From assembly GCA_014529385.2 (NCBI GenBank), contig CM043954.1:97426247-97490246 (forward strand): a stretch of 64,000 nucleotides of DNA, written 5' to 3'. Under the pieces are notes generated by a model. The model was given only the letters and a program-made list of their open reading frames with translations. It did not search any database and was not told the origin of the DNA. The DNA comes from Adiantum capillus-veneris (taxonomy: Eukaryota > Streptophyta > Polypodiopsida > Polypodiales > Pteridaceae). The position numbers and the translations under genes are program-made. This document shows, piece after piece, positions 24,001 to 33,995 of this stretch (its first letter is position 1; each line of letters starts with the position of its first letter).

Positions 24001-26103
24001 AAACGTAGGGCACTCACTAGTGCTATGTGGACCTAAGCAAATGGAACACCATTGTTGCTCCCTTCTTGGATACATGTGACTATTTTGAGGGGGTCGATTA
24101 TCCTTAAGAGACTCTTGGATTGCCTTGGTGAGGTCTGTCAAGAATGTCTCAAATACCTTTGGCTCATTGGCAATGGGCTTTGCAGTCATGGGTTCATACT
24201 CAATGGCTTGTGAGCTAGTGGATCTCGTGTCAGTAGACACCCTCATGCCTGCTATCATCAAGTTGTCCTCTAATTGGATTGCATTGGCAGTGACATCTTC
24301 CCAGGTTGTGATACCTCTAATCACTAGTCTATTATAGATTCCTTCATTCCTCAACCCTCGAATGAATCGATCAAGCAGTTGGTTATTGTTGAAGCGCTCA
24401 TTTATAGGGCAACGAGAGTTTAAGTGCTTTAGACGACTAATGAAGTCCCTTACTGACTCTCCTTCCTTACGTTCGGCCTTCTGTAGCTGAGATGCTACAC
24501 CCCAAAGCACACCTTCTCGTATGTACTCCTTTAGAAACAACCTTCGAAGGGTAGGGTAGATTGTTTTCTCGTCCACCCTTAGGGTCCTATACCAATCTCC
24601 AGCCTTCCCACTTAATGTCAAGCTTAAGGCATTGCACTTATGTAGTTCGTTGCGTTCCCCTAAGGAATCACATACTTGTTCAAACACTTTAATGTGTTTC
24701 CTAGCATCTTCGTCCCCATTGAATTTTTGCGTGAGTTTGGCAATTTGTACTGCCTTACTTCTAGGCTCTCTATCAGATGCGTGACGCATATTTTCCGCGA
24801 TAGATCGACCTATGGTTTGAGCAAACGCTGCCAAGTCACCTATGTGAGGAGGCAGGGCCGGTGGAGGTACTCTTGGAATCATATGTGGGAGAGGGACGGG
24901 TGCCGGTCTTGGCATATGTGTGGATGATGCAGGATATGGAACATAACCGGGCATAGGTCCACTCGGATAAGGGCTAGGGAGCGGCACTCGAGGAGCATAA
25001 GCAAGTGGTACAATTGGAGGTGTGGGGACCATGTGTGCATAAGGGGCTAGAGGCACATATGGTCGAGGCCCCATATTAGGTACTACGACACTAGGTAGTG
25101 GCACTGCGCTAACCGTAGATGTCATCGGTACATTCTCTGTCAGGCTTATCCCTGGAGTGAGCACTGTGTTTTCCTTAATAGAGGGTTGAGCCAAGTTAGG
25201 GAAGCTAAAGTTTTCGCTCGGAGGCTCAGATTGCATAGAGACCCCAGGTGAAATGACGTAAGATGGGTCCATGGGACTCATTAGAGGAGTCTCCATTTGT
25301 GATAGAGTAGGCTGTTGAGCCTTGCTCGTATCCAGAAATCTCATGGGGCCAGTTGAGAGTATATTTACCCCTCGGTTTTGCCTTTCTGATTGAATAATGC
25401 CATGGATAACATTACAGATAATTTTCTGTTGATCTTCGATGCTCGTGGCACTAGAGGTGGATTGTACAATCTCTATCCATCCTACATGGTAGGCGTGGCC
25501 AGAGTGTAGATCCGTCAACACCTCAGTGTGGAGGTCGTATGTCCAATGATCATTAATGAACAATCCTTCTAGAGTCGACGTGTTAACGGTTTCTTGTGAG
25601 GTAGAAGCAATGTTGCTCCCCGTGGTTTTACTTGTCACCAACGGTACTCTAGAGGGAACTTCTGAAGGAGGCAGCTCAACAGGGCCTTCTTGGTAAGAAG
25701 TTGGCAGGATATCCACATGGACACTCTTTGGGGGTGTGGGGTCCACGTGCGATGTGAAAGGAGAGTCCACTTCCCCACCCCCTTCGTGTGCTTCATTTTC
25801 ATCAGGTTCCGAGCGAGTAGCTCTACCTAATGTTTCCATGAAACGGCTAAACATACTAGTACTAGGCTGTGGAGCTTCGGGAGGTGCATGGCCTTCTCTC
25901 TCAGTGTTTTGGGTAGGGTATGCTTCCATGATTTCTGAGTCGGAGGAGGAATCACTAGCGGCTATTTTAGGGTCTTGGATGGTGCTACCTTGTGTCCCCG
26001 CAGAGGGTCTAGAGCTTATCGTGGATGGGTAATGGGTGTCCGTATGAACAGAGGCACTACCAATGTGATCGTGCTCTAACACTCGTCCAGAGCATAAGTG
26101 CAT
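21058..26103 (-). CDS. Giant Gag-protease polyprotein of the gag-only element
   Basis: An uninterrupted 1681-codon frame. Residues 1-440 are Pro/Ser-rich, low in order. A retrotransposon capsid core lies at about 465-620 (KAGDWYRTL, REGVLWGVASQLQKAERKEG, LLDRFIRGLRNEGIYNRLV). Two zinc knuckles sit at about 684-721 (CSICLGPHSTSEC, with one residue fewer than usual, and CNACGRYGHQAKDC). A Lys/Arg-rich region follows near 960-1090. An aspartic protease lies at about 1225-1330 with ILDGGAGVSIV (D-G-G where D-S/T-G is usual) and MILGRPFM. The C-terminus repeats a W-V/I-P-K motif four times (about 1471, 1504, 1523, 1567). It ends without RT. Length far exceeds a normal Gag. It would form particles that package the element and rely on polymerase from another gypsy. 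Confidence 0.9.
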   Translation of the reverse strand: MHLCSGRVLEHDHIGSASVHTDTHYPSTISSRPSAGTQGSTIQDPKIAASDSSSDSEIMEAYPTQNTEREGHAPPEAPQPSTSMFSRFMETLGRATRSEPDENEAHEGGGEVDSPFTSHVDPTPPKSVHVDILPTSYQEGPVELPPSEVPSRVPLVTSKTTGSNIASTSQETVNTSTLEGLFINDHWTYDLHTEVLTDLHSGHAYHVGWIEIVQSTSSATSIEDQQKIICNVIHGIIQSERQNRGVNILSTGPMRFLDTSKAQQPTLSQMETPLMSPMDPSYVISPGVSMQSEPPSENFSFPNLAQPSIKENTVLTPGISLTENVPMTSTVSAVPLPSVVVPNMGPRPYVPLAPYAHMVPTPPIVPLAYAPRVPLPSPYPSGPMPGYVPYPASSTHMPRPAPVPLPHMIPRVPPPALPPHIGDLAAFAQTIGRSIAENMRHASDREPRSKAVQIAKLTQKFNGDEDARKHIKVFEQVCDSLGERNELHKCNALSLTLSGKAGDWYRTLRVDEKTIYPTLRRLFLKEYIREGVLWGVASQLQKAERKEGESVRDFISRLKHLNSRCPINERFNNNQLLDRFIRGLRNEGIYNRLVIRGITTWEDVTANAIQLEDNLMIAGMRVSTDTRSTSSQAIEYEPMTAKPIANEPKVFETFLTDLTKAIQESLKDNRPPQNSHMYPRREQQWCSICLGPHSTSECPTFRVKFNGTCNACGRYGHQAKDCLMIKRMMANRPPVAWTDAPRAPVLMPTPSVEQLPQHMVPRPQNVVQATPLPPPVLGLQPPHPRVAPMNQVGCEPSNAYADGCEEEIDTSIAYGLDTLEECPIYYMEDCWGQVKPVYQAAALASRGQNINTQARRHRSLDHLISQCPYNPNAPKITPLNLVEIASVTSPMPPVAPAYAITRSMLQGPGHILEERDTTSVIQAKKKKTRRKKSQNTENSKPSSKTNIGTGDDPVYMNDLEDDLDSIETMETRTNTTKGKTDKENRNMEPNENRIRENHKEPLKTQVFPNPIQDPQDKPQGQKGKNRKKKIGTYPNPVDEIEQVKHLRGLVEETQRKLEPEPMQVKIHDTVFPTQVHPPHMNHRPLAIFSIIQEGSEDGTSESEHTPFLLERMFNEGIPDPIEEYEIPSSPVPSQGPTPCKTPMNVAKLVDFMSSEVRTTIIAKLYGDPELFLALRAFLNGELRTGLPQFAQPNRPDSIMIDEENHVQSLDIDGHEFVIEVPINELGQYFEGDESNATLPITTKGLTIKGILDGGAGVSIVTKDCWESMGKPRLSVTNIVVKMANGTIAKPMGMLKDLKIKVLGHKVRHTFIVMDFSKHLMSYEMILGRPFMREAQMVHDWSKNHVYLQFQDSVLRVDLVTGKVHPLGSKTIIDHRSDTTVHSAPLQYCYTCKKDTDIGQDSPYMDILPGMTESDNVDWVHIASTIDTWVNRGTTWVIPEGYEMLVPLNMLQAMHIASDKTHPNVTKKTYKWVPKASLVTIASAKKQKPCKKRTTRSKKSKKMLRWIPKRLLEAQGYYQGNDQIWVPKRRLCSYLSPDPSEPNPVAPKRINDRGKKKITECYTPAPELVWVPKKERFVPPSSGRGESHEDSSSSCNTSIEVKDSTQPPSIVVDLHEATKESTPPSVQESPDEPLQVRSWESTLPPLQLDEAPRVIENYWQKSSPITNWNNWFQRVTSSFQTV

Positions 26104-26490
26104 GTGCTTTTGATACCCTAAGGTGTCAAAAAGCTGCTCTAAGAGGCCTTGTGACTAGTTTTTAGCGTGTTTTTTGTTTGTTTTTTTGCTAGATTTTTTA
26201 GAGCGTGTCGTGGAATGGGCCGTGTGATAGCTCGAAATGAGCGTATCGGTCAGAGGGTCGTGCCGTGCTTTACAGCCCTCCGTTTGGTCACTCTATGCCC
26301 TCGGAATCCCTAAAACTGTCAATTTCCAGTAGGGAACTAGGCCCAAACTAGAAAGTCTAAGGGTGCAAGTGGGAAGAGAAAGGAGGAGAGTGGAGGACTT
26401 GTCCCACATGCTCTCATTCTCTCTCGAGGGAGTAAGGTATATATATAAGAGTGAGTCTAGTATATATCATAAAACTGAGGACTGAGACCT

Positions 26491-26517
26491 GGGCTTGGGC
26501 TTGGGCTTGGGCTTGGG
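26491..26517. repeat. GGGCTT hexanucleotide repeat
   Basis: Four tandem GGGCTT/TGGGCT units in the gag leader, upstream of the Gag start. Confidence 0.9.
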
Positions 26518-26667
26518 GAAACGATCCCGATCTATCTTTTATACAAACCAACCCGTCCGTTTTAAGAGTCACGTTTTTTATTTTCGAAAAATTTCGCCGC
26601 CCGCTCAATCGCGTTTTTAATTTCCGGATTTTTTTTTTTCCCCAAAGAAATTAAATTTTTTTTTTTT

Positions 26668-26915
26668 TTAAATGCAGAAAATACAGAGATTGAAAACGCA
26701 GAAATTGAAAATGTAGAAATGCAGAAAATTGAAAAACGCAGAAATGCAGAAAATTGCAGAAATTGAAAATGCAGAAATGCAGAAAATTCAAAAAACGTAG
26801 AAATGCAAAAAATTGCAGAAATTGAAAACGCCGAACTTGAAAATGCAGAAATTGAAAAAACGCAGACAATATCAGAAATTGAAAATTGACAGCAAATGTA
26901 GAAAACGCAAAAAAC
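26668..26915. repeat. Irregular GCAGAAATTGAAAA array in the gag leader
   Basis: Variants of GCAGAAAATTGAAAA and AATGCAGAAA repeat with an irregular period of about 9-18 bp. The array lies between the primer site and the Gag start on the minus strand, where packaging signals often reside. The Phe/Ser-rich frames across it are translated repeat. Confidence 0.85.
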
Positions 26916-27009
26916 AGAAATCTCCACACACTCCTTCACTGCTTTTCCTATGATAGAAATTGCACCACAAGGAAGCGTAAAGTGCTAACCGAGCTTAGTG
27001 TAGGGCATA

Positions 27010-27027
27010 TCCCCGGCAGCGGCGCCA
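27010..27027 (-). other. tRNA-Asp primer-binding site
   Basis: On the minus strand TGGCGCCGCTGCCGGGGA begins 4 nt after the 5' LTR. It differs by one base from the plant tRNA-Asp primer site known from several gypsy groups. Confidence 0.9.
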
Positions 27028-27031
27028 AAAA

Positions 27032-27282
27032 TGTGCGCTCCTTGCCGCACTGTCGAAGCAAGGGACTTGTCAATACACCGTGTGCGAGCCACAAACGGCT
27101 CCAAGCACACAACAAGCCTAAACTAGCAAGCTCAAGAGAACAAAGGGTGTGTCACTCACCGCTCTACGCTCGCCTTCGTGGTGGATTCCTCGCCGCGATG
27201 AAGAAGAAGCTGCAGTCGTGCTGCGCTCAACCGCTTCGCCGCCGTCGTGCCTTCGTAATGCTCGATCGCACACACACTCTCC

Positions 27283-27320
<38 letters not shown>

Positions 27321-27616
27321 AGGAGGTGAAGAAGAGGAAGAAGATGGAGATGGAGATGGAGCAAGAGCACTCTTCTATTGCACAAATGAGAGAATGAGTA
27401 AAAATTAGGTTTAGTTGGCTTTTATAGGAGCTCACCCCATTCACACTTGGGTGCCCATGCTTAACCAACTAATCCCTTGAATGTCCAAGTTAAAGTGCGC
27501 CTCTCATTGGCGATCACTCTTACCCTTTTCCTATTGGTCCGACAAGCCCGGTACCTGACTCTAAATAATACAACGTTTATAGATCATAGGGTGTCCGTGT
27601 GCCGTGCGGGTTAACA
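27032..27616 (-). repeat. Gag-only element 5' LTR
   Basis: It pairs with 18418-19008. On the minus strand it starts TGTTAACCC, ends in ACA, and is followed by the primer site. It would carry the element promoter. Confidence 0.95.
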
Positions 27617-30183
27617 CCCTTCACATGGTCAATCTCCATAGCATTGTCACCAACAATAATAAGGTCATCTACATATATGGTAATGACCACAATCCCCACA
27701 TCACTCTCACGTACATAGAGTGAATGATCAGCATGAGCTCTCCTAAAACCAATACTGACAAAATACTTGGCAATCCTGTCATACCATGCTCTAGAGCCCT
27801 GCTTCAAACCATACAAATCTTTGAGAAGTCTACATACATAATCTGGGTAACCTGGATCGACATAACCAGGTGGCTGATCCATATACACTTCCTCTTTCAA
27901 CTCACCATTCAAGAAGGCATTCTTTACATCCATTTGATGCATAATCCATCCTCTAGATGCAGCCACTGCTATGAAAGCTCTCACAGTCGTCATCTTTGCT
28001 ACTGGAGCAAAGGTCTCCTCATAGTCTATGCCATACGTCTGTGCATAGCCCTTTGCGACCAGCCTTGCGTTGTGACGCTCAATGTTACCATCAGCCTTAT
28101 GCTTGGTTTTATACACCCATTTACAGCCAATAGCTTTCTTGCCACTTGGCAATGGCACCAACTCCCATGTGTCGTTTGCTTCCAATGCAACCATCTCTTC
28201 ATTCATTGCATCATCCCAATGCACATTTCCAACTGCATCCTCAAAACATGTGGGCTCCACATCCTGTATCACCTTAGCCATGTAGGCTTGGTGATGCGCT
28301 AGATACCCATCATAAGTCAATTTCTGAACTGGATTTCTGACTCGGTTAGATATGCACGGTCCTGGGTCACTCCTTTGCCCTCTAGCATCTTCTTGTACTT
28401 TCCTTACACCAGGTGTCCTGACCGCCGGAATTCCAAATTCCTCATCAAGACTTTGTTCAGAACCATCTGAATCCATGTTTACATGTGAAAAACCTGATGA
28501 TGCATCAACCATAAGGGGAGGTTCATCAACCTTTTCCTTTCCTTTTTGTGATACATTCCCTGTACCTGTTGGTGGAGTAACCTGCATACGTAGTCTACCA
28601 TTCCATGGCTTCTCAACAGAGCCACGAGAAGAGGACTCTTGTGGTCCACTCAAAACCTGTGACTGTGTCCTCACATTTTGTACAACCACATCATCTTTTA
28701 CATCAGCCCCAATATTGCCATGTGCATTACTGTACCAGTTGCTCATCTCATCAAAGACTACATCTCTGCTCACTCGTAATTCTCGTGTAGTAGGATTGTA
28801 GCACCTGTACCCCTTTTGTTCAAGGGAATATCCCACAAGAATACATTTCTCTGCTTTAGGATCCAATTTCCTACACAACTCATCTGGTACATGCATGTAA
28901 GCTATGCAGCCAAACACTTTCAAGTGTGCCCAATCAGGCTTTGTACCTGTAAACTTTTCCTCAGGTGTTACATCATGCACTGCAGCTGTAGGTGTCCTGT
29001 TCATAATGTACACAGCTGTATTTACGGCTTCAGCCCAGAAATGATGAGGCATGTTCTTCTCATTCATCAATGCACGTGCAACCTCTGCAATGTGCCTGTT
29101 TTTCCTTTCTGTGACCCCATTCTGTTGTGGAGTATATCTGCATGTAAACTGCCTGCGTATACCATGCATTCGCAAAAAATCTAAAAAATCATTGGAGAAG
29201 TACTCTCCCCCTCCATCTGACCTCAATGTCTTGATTTGCATATATGTCTCCTTCTCAATCATGACTTTGAAGTCTTGAAAGTGACCAAACACTTCACTTT
29301 TGTTACGCATGAAGTAGACCCATACTTTCCTTGTATGGTCATCAATGAAAGAGACATAATACCTGCAACCATGTATACTTGCAGTATCGGTTGGACCCCA
29401 AACATCTGTGTGCACCACCTCAAGTGGCTTTTTACATACATTGCGCTCATGTGGAAATGAGCCCTTTGACTGTTTTCCAAACTGACATGCTGCACACACT
29501 TTATGCATACCATCCACCTTGAATTTGGGCAAACCTTTTACAATCTGTTTTAATTGCATGCTGCGCAATCTCTGTTCATTGACATGGCCAATGCGTTTGT
29601 GCCAAATGTCAACCTCAGCCACAACACATGTGCCCTGTGCAAATAATGCAGCTTTTACCTCGCGTATGTCTACATTCAGCGTAAACATTCTGTCCACACA
29701 TTTGCCCTCTGTGATCAGCTTACAGCCATTCTGGAAATCTTCTACATAACAACCATTTGGATTGAAGCGAACCTACAAACCCTGCTCAACCATTTGTCCA
29801 ACAGAAACAAGATTCTTTGTAATGTTTGGGACATGAAGTACATCTGCTAAGTACTTTGATTTCCCACTCTTCGTATTTAGAGGTATGTCCCCTACATGAG
29901 CAATGGGGTGAGCTGTGTCATCTCCTGTCTGCACATAGCCTGACACATCTGGTTTGCGCATATCTCTAAACCACTCTCCACGAGACGTCATGTGATTAGA
30001 GGCACCTGAATCCACATACCAAACATCATCTTGGGTGGAATTCTCTGCAGTCATTGTATTCATAACATGCTGCATAATAAACATGCGCTCGTTTTTGCTG
30101 TCATGTGCATCTCTGCTAGTAGATGCATAGTTGCCCTGTTCTCTCTTTCCACTTGCTTTTCCCTTTGGACAATCACGTGACAT
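27617..30183 (-). pseudogene. copia protease, integrase and RT (N-terminal Pol)
   Basis: The frame starts with the knuckle end, then the protease active site VWYVDSGASNHM and VPNITKNLVSVGQM. A single TAG at 29773-29775 sits where Gln is common in this motif. From there a long open frame carries the integrase zinc region (WHKRIGHVNEQRL, CAACQFGKQ), the integrase core (HTDVWGPTDTAS, LRSDGGGEYFSNDF, TERKNR) and RT (VYKTKHKADGNIERHNARL, KGYAQTYGIDYEETFAPVA, MDVKNAFLNGELKEEVYM and catalytic IYVDDLIIVGDN). It is cut at the CCCTT target site by the nested element and continues at 18412. Confidence 0.95.
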
Positions 30184-31037
30184 GTGACCTCTTTCACCAC
30201 AAGTCCAACATTCTCTGCTATCTGGAGTATGTTGCTGCCTGCTTGATCCTGCACCACGACCTCTTTGACTCCCCCTGCCTTGAGACTGGTTTCCCCTGCC
30301 ACCTGTATTGTTTTGATTTGATTGACCTTCCAGAAATTGGCCCCTGCAACCCTTAGGCCTCGACCACGACCTCTACCTCTACCTCTGTTGGAGTTAGAAT
30401 AGAAGGCCTGTTCAGAATTATTTTTGCCATGAGAAGAAGATGTGTCAAGGTTATTCTCCTCAAGAATAAGCATAGAAATCAAATCTTGGAACACGAGGAT
30501 GTCGTCTCTTGTATTCATGGAAGACCTAAAATGTACATACTCATCTCCTAGACCATCCAAGCATGCACGGACAATGTCATCGTCTTCCACTGAGACTTTA
30601 ATAGATCCAAGAGCCTCAATGATACTCTTGATCTTCAAGGCATAATCATTGATTGAGAGGTTGTTCCTCTTAACCTGATTTAGCTCCGACTTTAGTTGAA
30701 GCTTCCTGGCCTTGGTGTTCACCTCGAACACTCTGCCTAAGTTTCTCCATGCAATGGCGGGGGTTTCAGCATCCTCTAGATAGCCCATCATGCCATCTGT
30801 AATGCTCATAGAAAGCCAATACATCACTTTGCTCTGGCCTTGTTGCCATTCCCTCAAAGCTTTCCTTTGTTCTGTTGTAGCATTTGCCTCGGGAATCTCT
30901 AGTTCCTTTTCATTGTCTCCTTCTACATAGTCCCAATAACCTTTTCCTTTTAGGAAATTTGTTATTCTGAACTTCCATGCAGGGTAGTTATTTTTCTCAA
31001 GCTTCTCAGTAACAATCTAACTAAAACCATCAGACAT
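30060..31037 (-). pseudogene. copia Gag
   Basis: The ATG at 31037 is followed by a TAG at 31017-31019, then an open frame with LEKNNYPAWKFRITNFLKGK, REWQQGQSKVMYWLSMSI, AWRNLGRVFEV and LNQVKRNNLSINDYALKIKS, typical copia Gag. An RGRGRGRG stretch precedes a frame shift, after which a zinc knuckle, CWTCGERGHMSRDC, lies at about 30210-30165. Gag is expected to be fused to Pol in one frame in such elements. Confidence 0.9.
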
Positions 31038-31309
31038 CTTGAAGCACTAAGACAAAATAGCTGCAATCTACAAAAACCTGCAAATCTGTTGAACCTGCTA
31101 TCGTGGTACCTGTAACGCTTTTTACACTCAACGAGTGTCCACAATCAAGCGTACATACAACCATTGTACTTGTACAGTAAATCTCTGTATACTGCACTTT
31201 GGAGACCTGTTCAGAAACTTGTACGAAAAACTGTTCGGCATCTGGTCGTGGATTGCGAATGAAGGGATTGTGATGCTCTTGCTCTCTTAGCCTCTCTTGC
31301 CTGCACCAG

Positions 31310-31321
31310 GCTCTGATACCA
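31310..31321 (-). other. Initiator tRNA-Met primer-binding site of copia
   Basis: TGGTATCAGAGC on the minus strand directly follows the 5' LTR; this is the standard plant copia primer site. Confidence 0.95.
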
Positions 31322-31643
31322 TGTAAAGAATGAGGATGCAAGAGAGCTACACAAGACAAGCACAAAGCACACAAAGATGGAAAGCTTCTTCTTCTTCTTC
31401 ACAGAAAACAGAGTACAAAATGACTAAGTGCTAAAGCTGAAAAGTAGCACATATGTACATGCGGTCACTAAGTGTGAACTTGCTAGAAGCGTACTAGGCT
31501 GGCACTATAAGTGTAGTCCAGCTATAGAATCACTGGCAGAGATCCTCCGTGTCGGTCACCTAACGCACCAGTGAGTAAATGCCGTAAGCGGCCAAGACCC
31601 GTAGTGGATGCCAGCTCAAGGTGTAGAGCTCGACATCTCAACA
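31322..31643 (-). repeat. copia 5' LTR
   Basis: It pairs with 17191-17512, differs at about 10 positions, and is followed by the CTTAT target duplication. Confidence 0.95.
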
Positions 31644-32187
31644 CTTATGAAAGTCAAAAGTGGATTAAAAAATGGGTTTTTTTCTTGGCCTTCTGAGGTG
31701 TCATTTGAAGCCTGCAAAGTGGAGCTCTTAAGCAAGCTATCCCCTTTGTAACTTTTGCTTGAAAATGGCCATGGTGATGGCATTGCAAGCCTGTGTATGT
31801 GTCTTTTGAAGTGAAATCAAGCCATAGTTGCCTCTCGTGCTGTTATTTACCCTTCCCCCCTTCGCCTTCTCCTGCTTTCATGGTTCTCCTCGGTGATGGA
31901 AGTGTGGAAGTGTGTGGCCCCCCGGACCGATGGTGTTTTGAGTGAGAGACTGATATTGAGTGGCTGTGTGCATGTGTAAGGGAGGAGACAGGCAGTGGTA
32001 GTAGATGTACCTTGTGTGGTGGTTTTGTGGAGTGTGTGAGCAATATAAATCGAGCAGGCGGTGGTCTGCTAGTGCGAGTTGTGTATTTGAAGGTGTTTTC
32101 TGAGAGGATAGGGGTGCTGTAAATATCCTAAGCTATAGCAAGGCCCTTGTGTTTGTGTCGGGTGTGTTCCCCCATTCCCCCTCTTCA
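31644..32187 (+). repeat. gypsy-2 5' LTR, part 3
   Basis: It matches 39245-39783 in the 3' LTR. The end is set where the two LTRs diverge after CCCCTCT-Y-CA. TGGTGCCCCCACTCACGAG starts 6 nt later and is a possible primer site for a tRNA I cannot name. Confidence 0.8.
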
Positions 32188-32265
32188 TCTTCTGGTGCCC
32201 CCACTCACGAGCACACTGATTGCTCCCAGTTAATCGAAAAGAAGCGGTTTTTCGCGTTGGAAGTC

Positions 32266-33170
32266 ATGGCAGCTAGAAGCTATGGACCGATTTTCACAGG
32301 AGAAGAGAGCCGTGACGGGTGGATGTCAGATTTGGAGTTGTACATGCTATCATTGCGTATGTCGAACAAGGATAGAAAAATGCATACTTTTCCTTTGGTG
32401 ATGCGTGGTAGAGATAAAATCATGGTACGACGCATTGGAAGGTGAGCCAAAGCAAGCATGGTCGTCTCTACGGGCGAGGTTTCTTCATGACTTTTGCAAG
32501 GAGACTTCCCCAGTCGAGATGGATGCAAAGCTAAAGGCGCTTAAGCAAGATGTAAGTGAAGACTTCAATTTGTTTTTGGGTCATTTTGAAGAGTGTTGGG
32601 CAGAGCTAGCGACAACCATGCAATTGGCTAATGGAGACCATTTCAAGCTAGACAATTTCATGGCGTGTCTACATCCTAAGGTGAGAGAGAAAGTTGATTT
32701 CGAGATCCGAGAGAATTACAATGGTGCGGTAGCCATTGCATAGTCGAAGAGCAAAAAGATAAAAAAGAAGATAGAGCAGGGCGTGTCAGGCTATGAGACG
32801 ATGGCCCATGTTCAACCGCAGAGTCCGAGAGAGACTGCACACTAATAATCATGGAAACCGAGGTGTAGCTGTTGTGCCACAAAATTGGGTCTTCACAATG
32901 CAAGATTTATCCGAGCAGATGCAGGAGTTGCGGCTCGCTGTCATGGATAGAGGATAGCCAAGAGGCGCAAGGGGCAAGGCACGGCCACTGCCTGGTAGGT
33001 GTTATAATTGTGGGTAAGAAGGGCACTATGCACCCGATTGTCCTCAACCGCAAAGAGAAAGAGGAGGCATTTACCCGCTTTTTGGTAGAGGTCGAGGTCA
33101 AGGACAATACAATGGTCCAAGAGAGCAAGCGGTGGAGAATCCCGTGCAGCTAGCTTCACAAAACGGAGGT
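32266..33170 (+). pseudogene. gypsy-2 Gag
   Basis: The ATG at 32266 opens with GPIFTGEESRDGWMSDLELY. After a frame shift near 32420 the capsid core continues with AWSSLRARFLHDFCKE and FNLFLGHFEECWAELATTMQ. A TAG near 32741 and further stops follow. A zinc knuckle at about 32995-33045 reads CYNCG-x-EGHYAPDC with a TAA at x, then an RGRGQGQYNG basic tail. It is non-functional. Confidence 0.8.
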
Positions 33171-33410
33171 GAGGTCCCAAGAGGAAACATCATAGGGGTG
33201 GATAAATAGGATGTCGCAGTTTTGGCCAATAAGAGGGCGAGACCTGAGAAGGAGACAGAGACAGAGACAGAGCGGGAAACTAGAGCTCACAAAGGCTAAG
33301 AGAAGGCTTACGAAGGTAGAGAGCAGCCTGAGCCTAGCAAAAGAGGGAGGCATCGCAAGATCAAACAAGCGGATTTCCAGCTAGGACGTGGCTATCCCGA
33401 GTACAATCTG

Positions 33411-33995
33411 GTGAGTGATGTTCAAAATCAAAAGGCAAATATTACGTTTGGACAGTTATTAGCTTTAAATCCAAAGTTAAGAAGGCGGTGGTCCACAAGT
33501 GTTAGCACCAGGTTGCCAAGAGCTAAAGGAAATGTGCAAGAAGTGCAAAACATGGCCTTGAGGGTAGGTAGCCCCACTGATGTTCTTCCATTGGTGGATA
33601 AAATTATAGAGAAGAGGATGCAGGTACAAGCTTACATAGACAGTGGAGCACATGTTTGTGTCATGATGGAAGCAGCCATGAAAGAGACGGGAGTCAACGC
33701 AGTAGTCAAGTCAAAGGTGCGCATGAGGATGGCCAGCCATACTAAAGCTAGGTGTCTGGGTGTGGCTCAAGATGTGAAGGTCAAAGTGATGGCCATAGAG
33801 TGCCTAATCGATTTTTTTGTGATGAAGGCCGGGGATAATGCTTACCCTATCATTTTGTGTAGGCCATGGCTTTTGGCAATAGGTGCAAAGCAATATTGGG
33901 AGAGCAAAGTGTTCACTTTGCCTGACAAAGAGAGACGCAGACAAATTGTGCTTGATTTGAAGACCAAGGAGAGCAGTTCTCGTCATGGCAGTTAA
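33411..33995 (+). pseudogene. gypsy-2 aspartic protease
   Basis: An open frame holds QAYIDSGAHVCVMMEAAM, with the D-S-G active site intact, and YPIILCRPWLLAIGA, the usual ILGRPWL flap-end motif. It ends 10 bp inside the next frame, which starts with a different phase, so Gag-Pol reading would need a frame change here or this is decay. Confidence 0.8.

Larger units (their letters stand above)
18418..27616 (-). mobile_element. Gag-only non-autonomous LTR retrotransposon (TR-GAG-like)
   Basis: LTRs of 591 and 585 bp (18418-19008 and 27032-27616) both start TGTGCGCTCC and end CA. The target duplication is CCCTT (18413-18417 and 27617-27621). A tRNA-Asp primer site and a purine tract sit in the correct places for minus-strand transcription. 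Inside is one intact 1681-codon frame with capsid, zinc-knuckle and protease regions but no RT, RNase H or integrase, so the element must borrow these from another element. About 12 LTR substitutions by eye indicate a young insertion. Confidence 0.95.
17191..31643 (-). mobile_element. Ty1/copia LTR retrotransposon, split by a nested element
   Basis: Two 322-bp LTRs (17191-17512 and 31322-31643, about 10 differences by eye) begin TG and end CA. They are flanked by the duplication CTTAT at 17186-17190 and 31644-31648. The minus-strand order gag, protease, integrase, RT, RNase H is that of copia. A 9.2-kb element at 18418-27616 interrupts RT. The only in-frame stops I see outside one frame shift are four TAGs, so the copia was nearly intact when hit. 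Confidence 0.95.

Noticed and set aside
27724-28302. Plus-strand 192-codon frame
   Set aside because: It is antisense to the clear copia RT frame.
32193-32211. gypsy-2 primer site TGGTGCCCCCACTCACGAG as a firm feature
   Set aside because: The position is right but I cannot match it to a tRNA 3' end, so it is only mentioned with the LTR.
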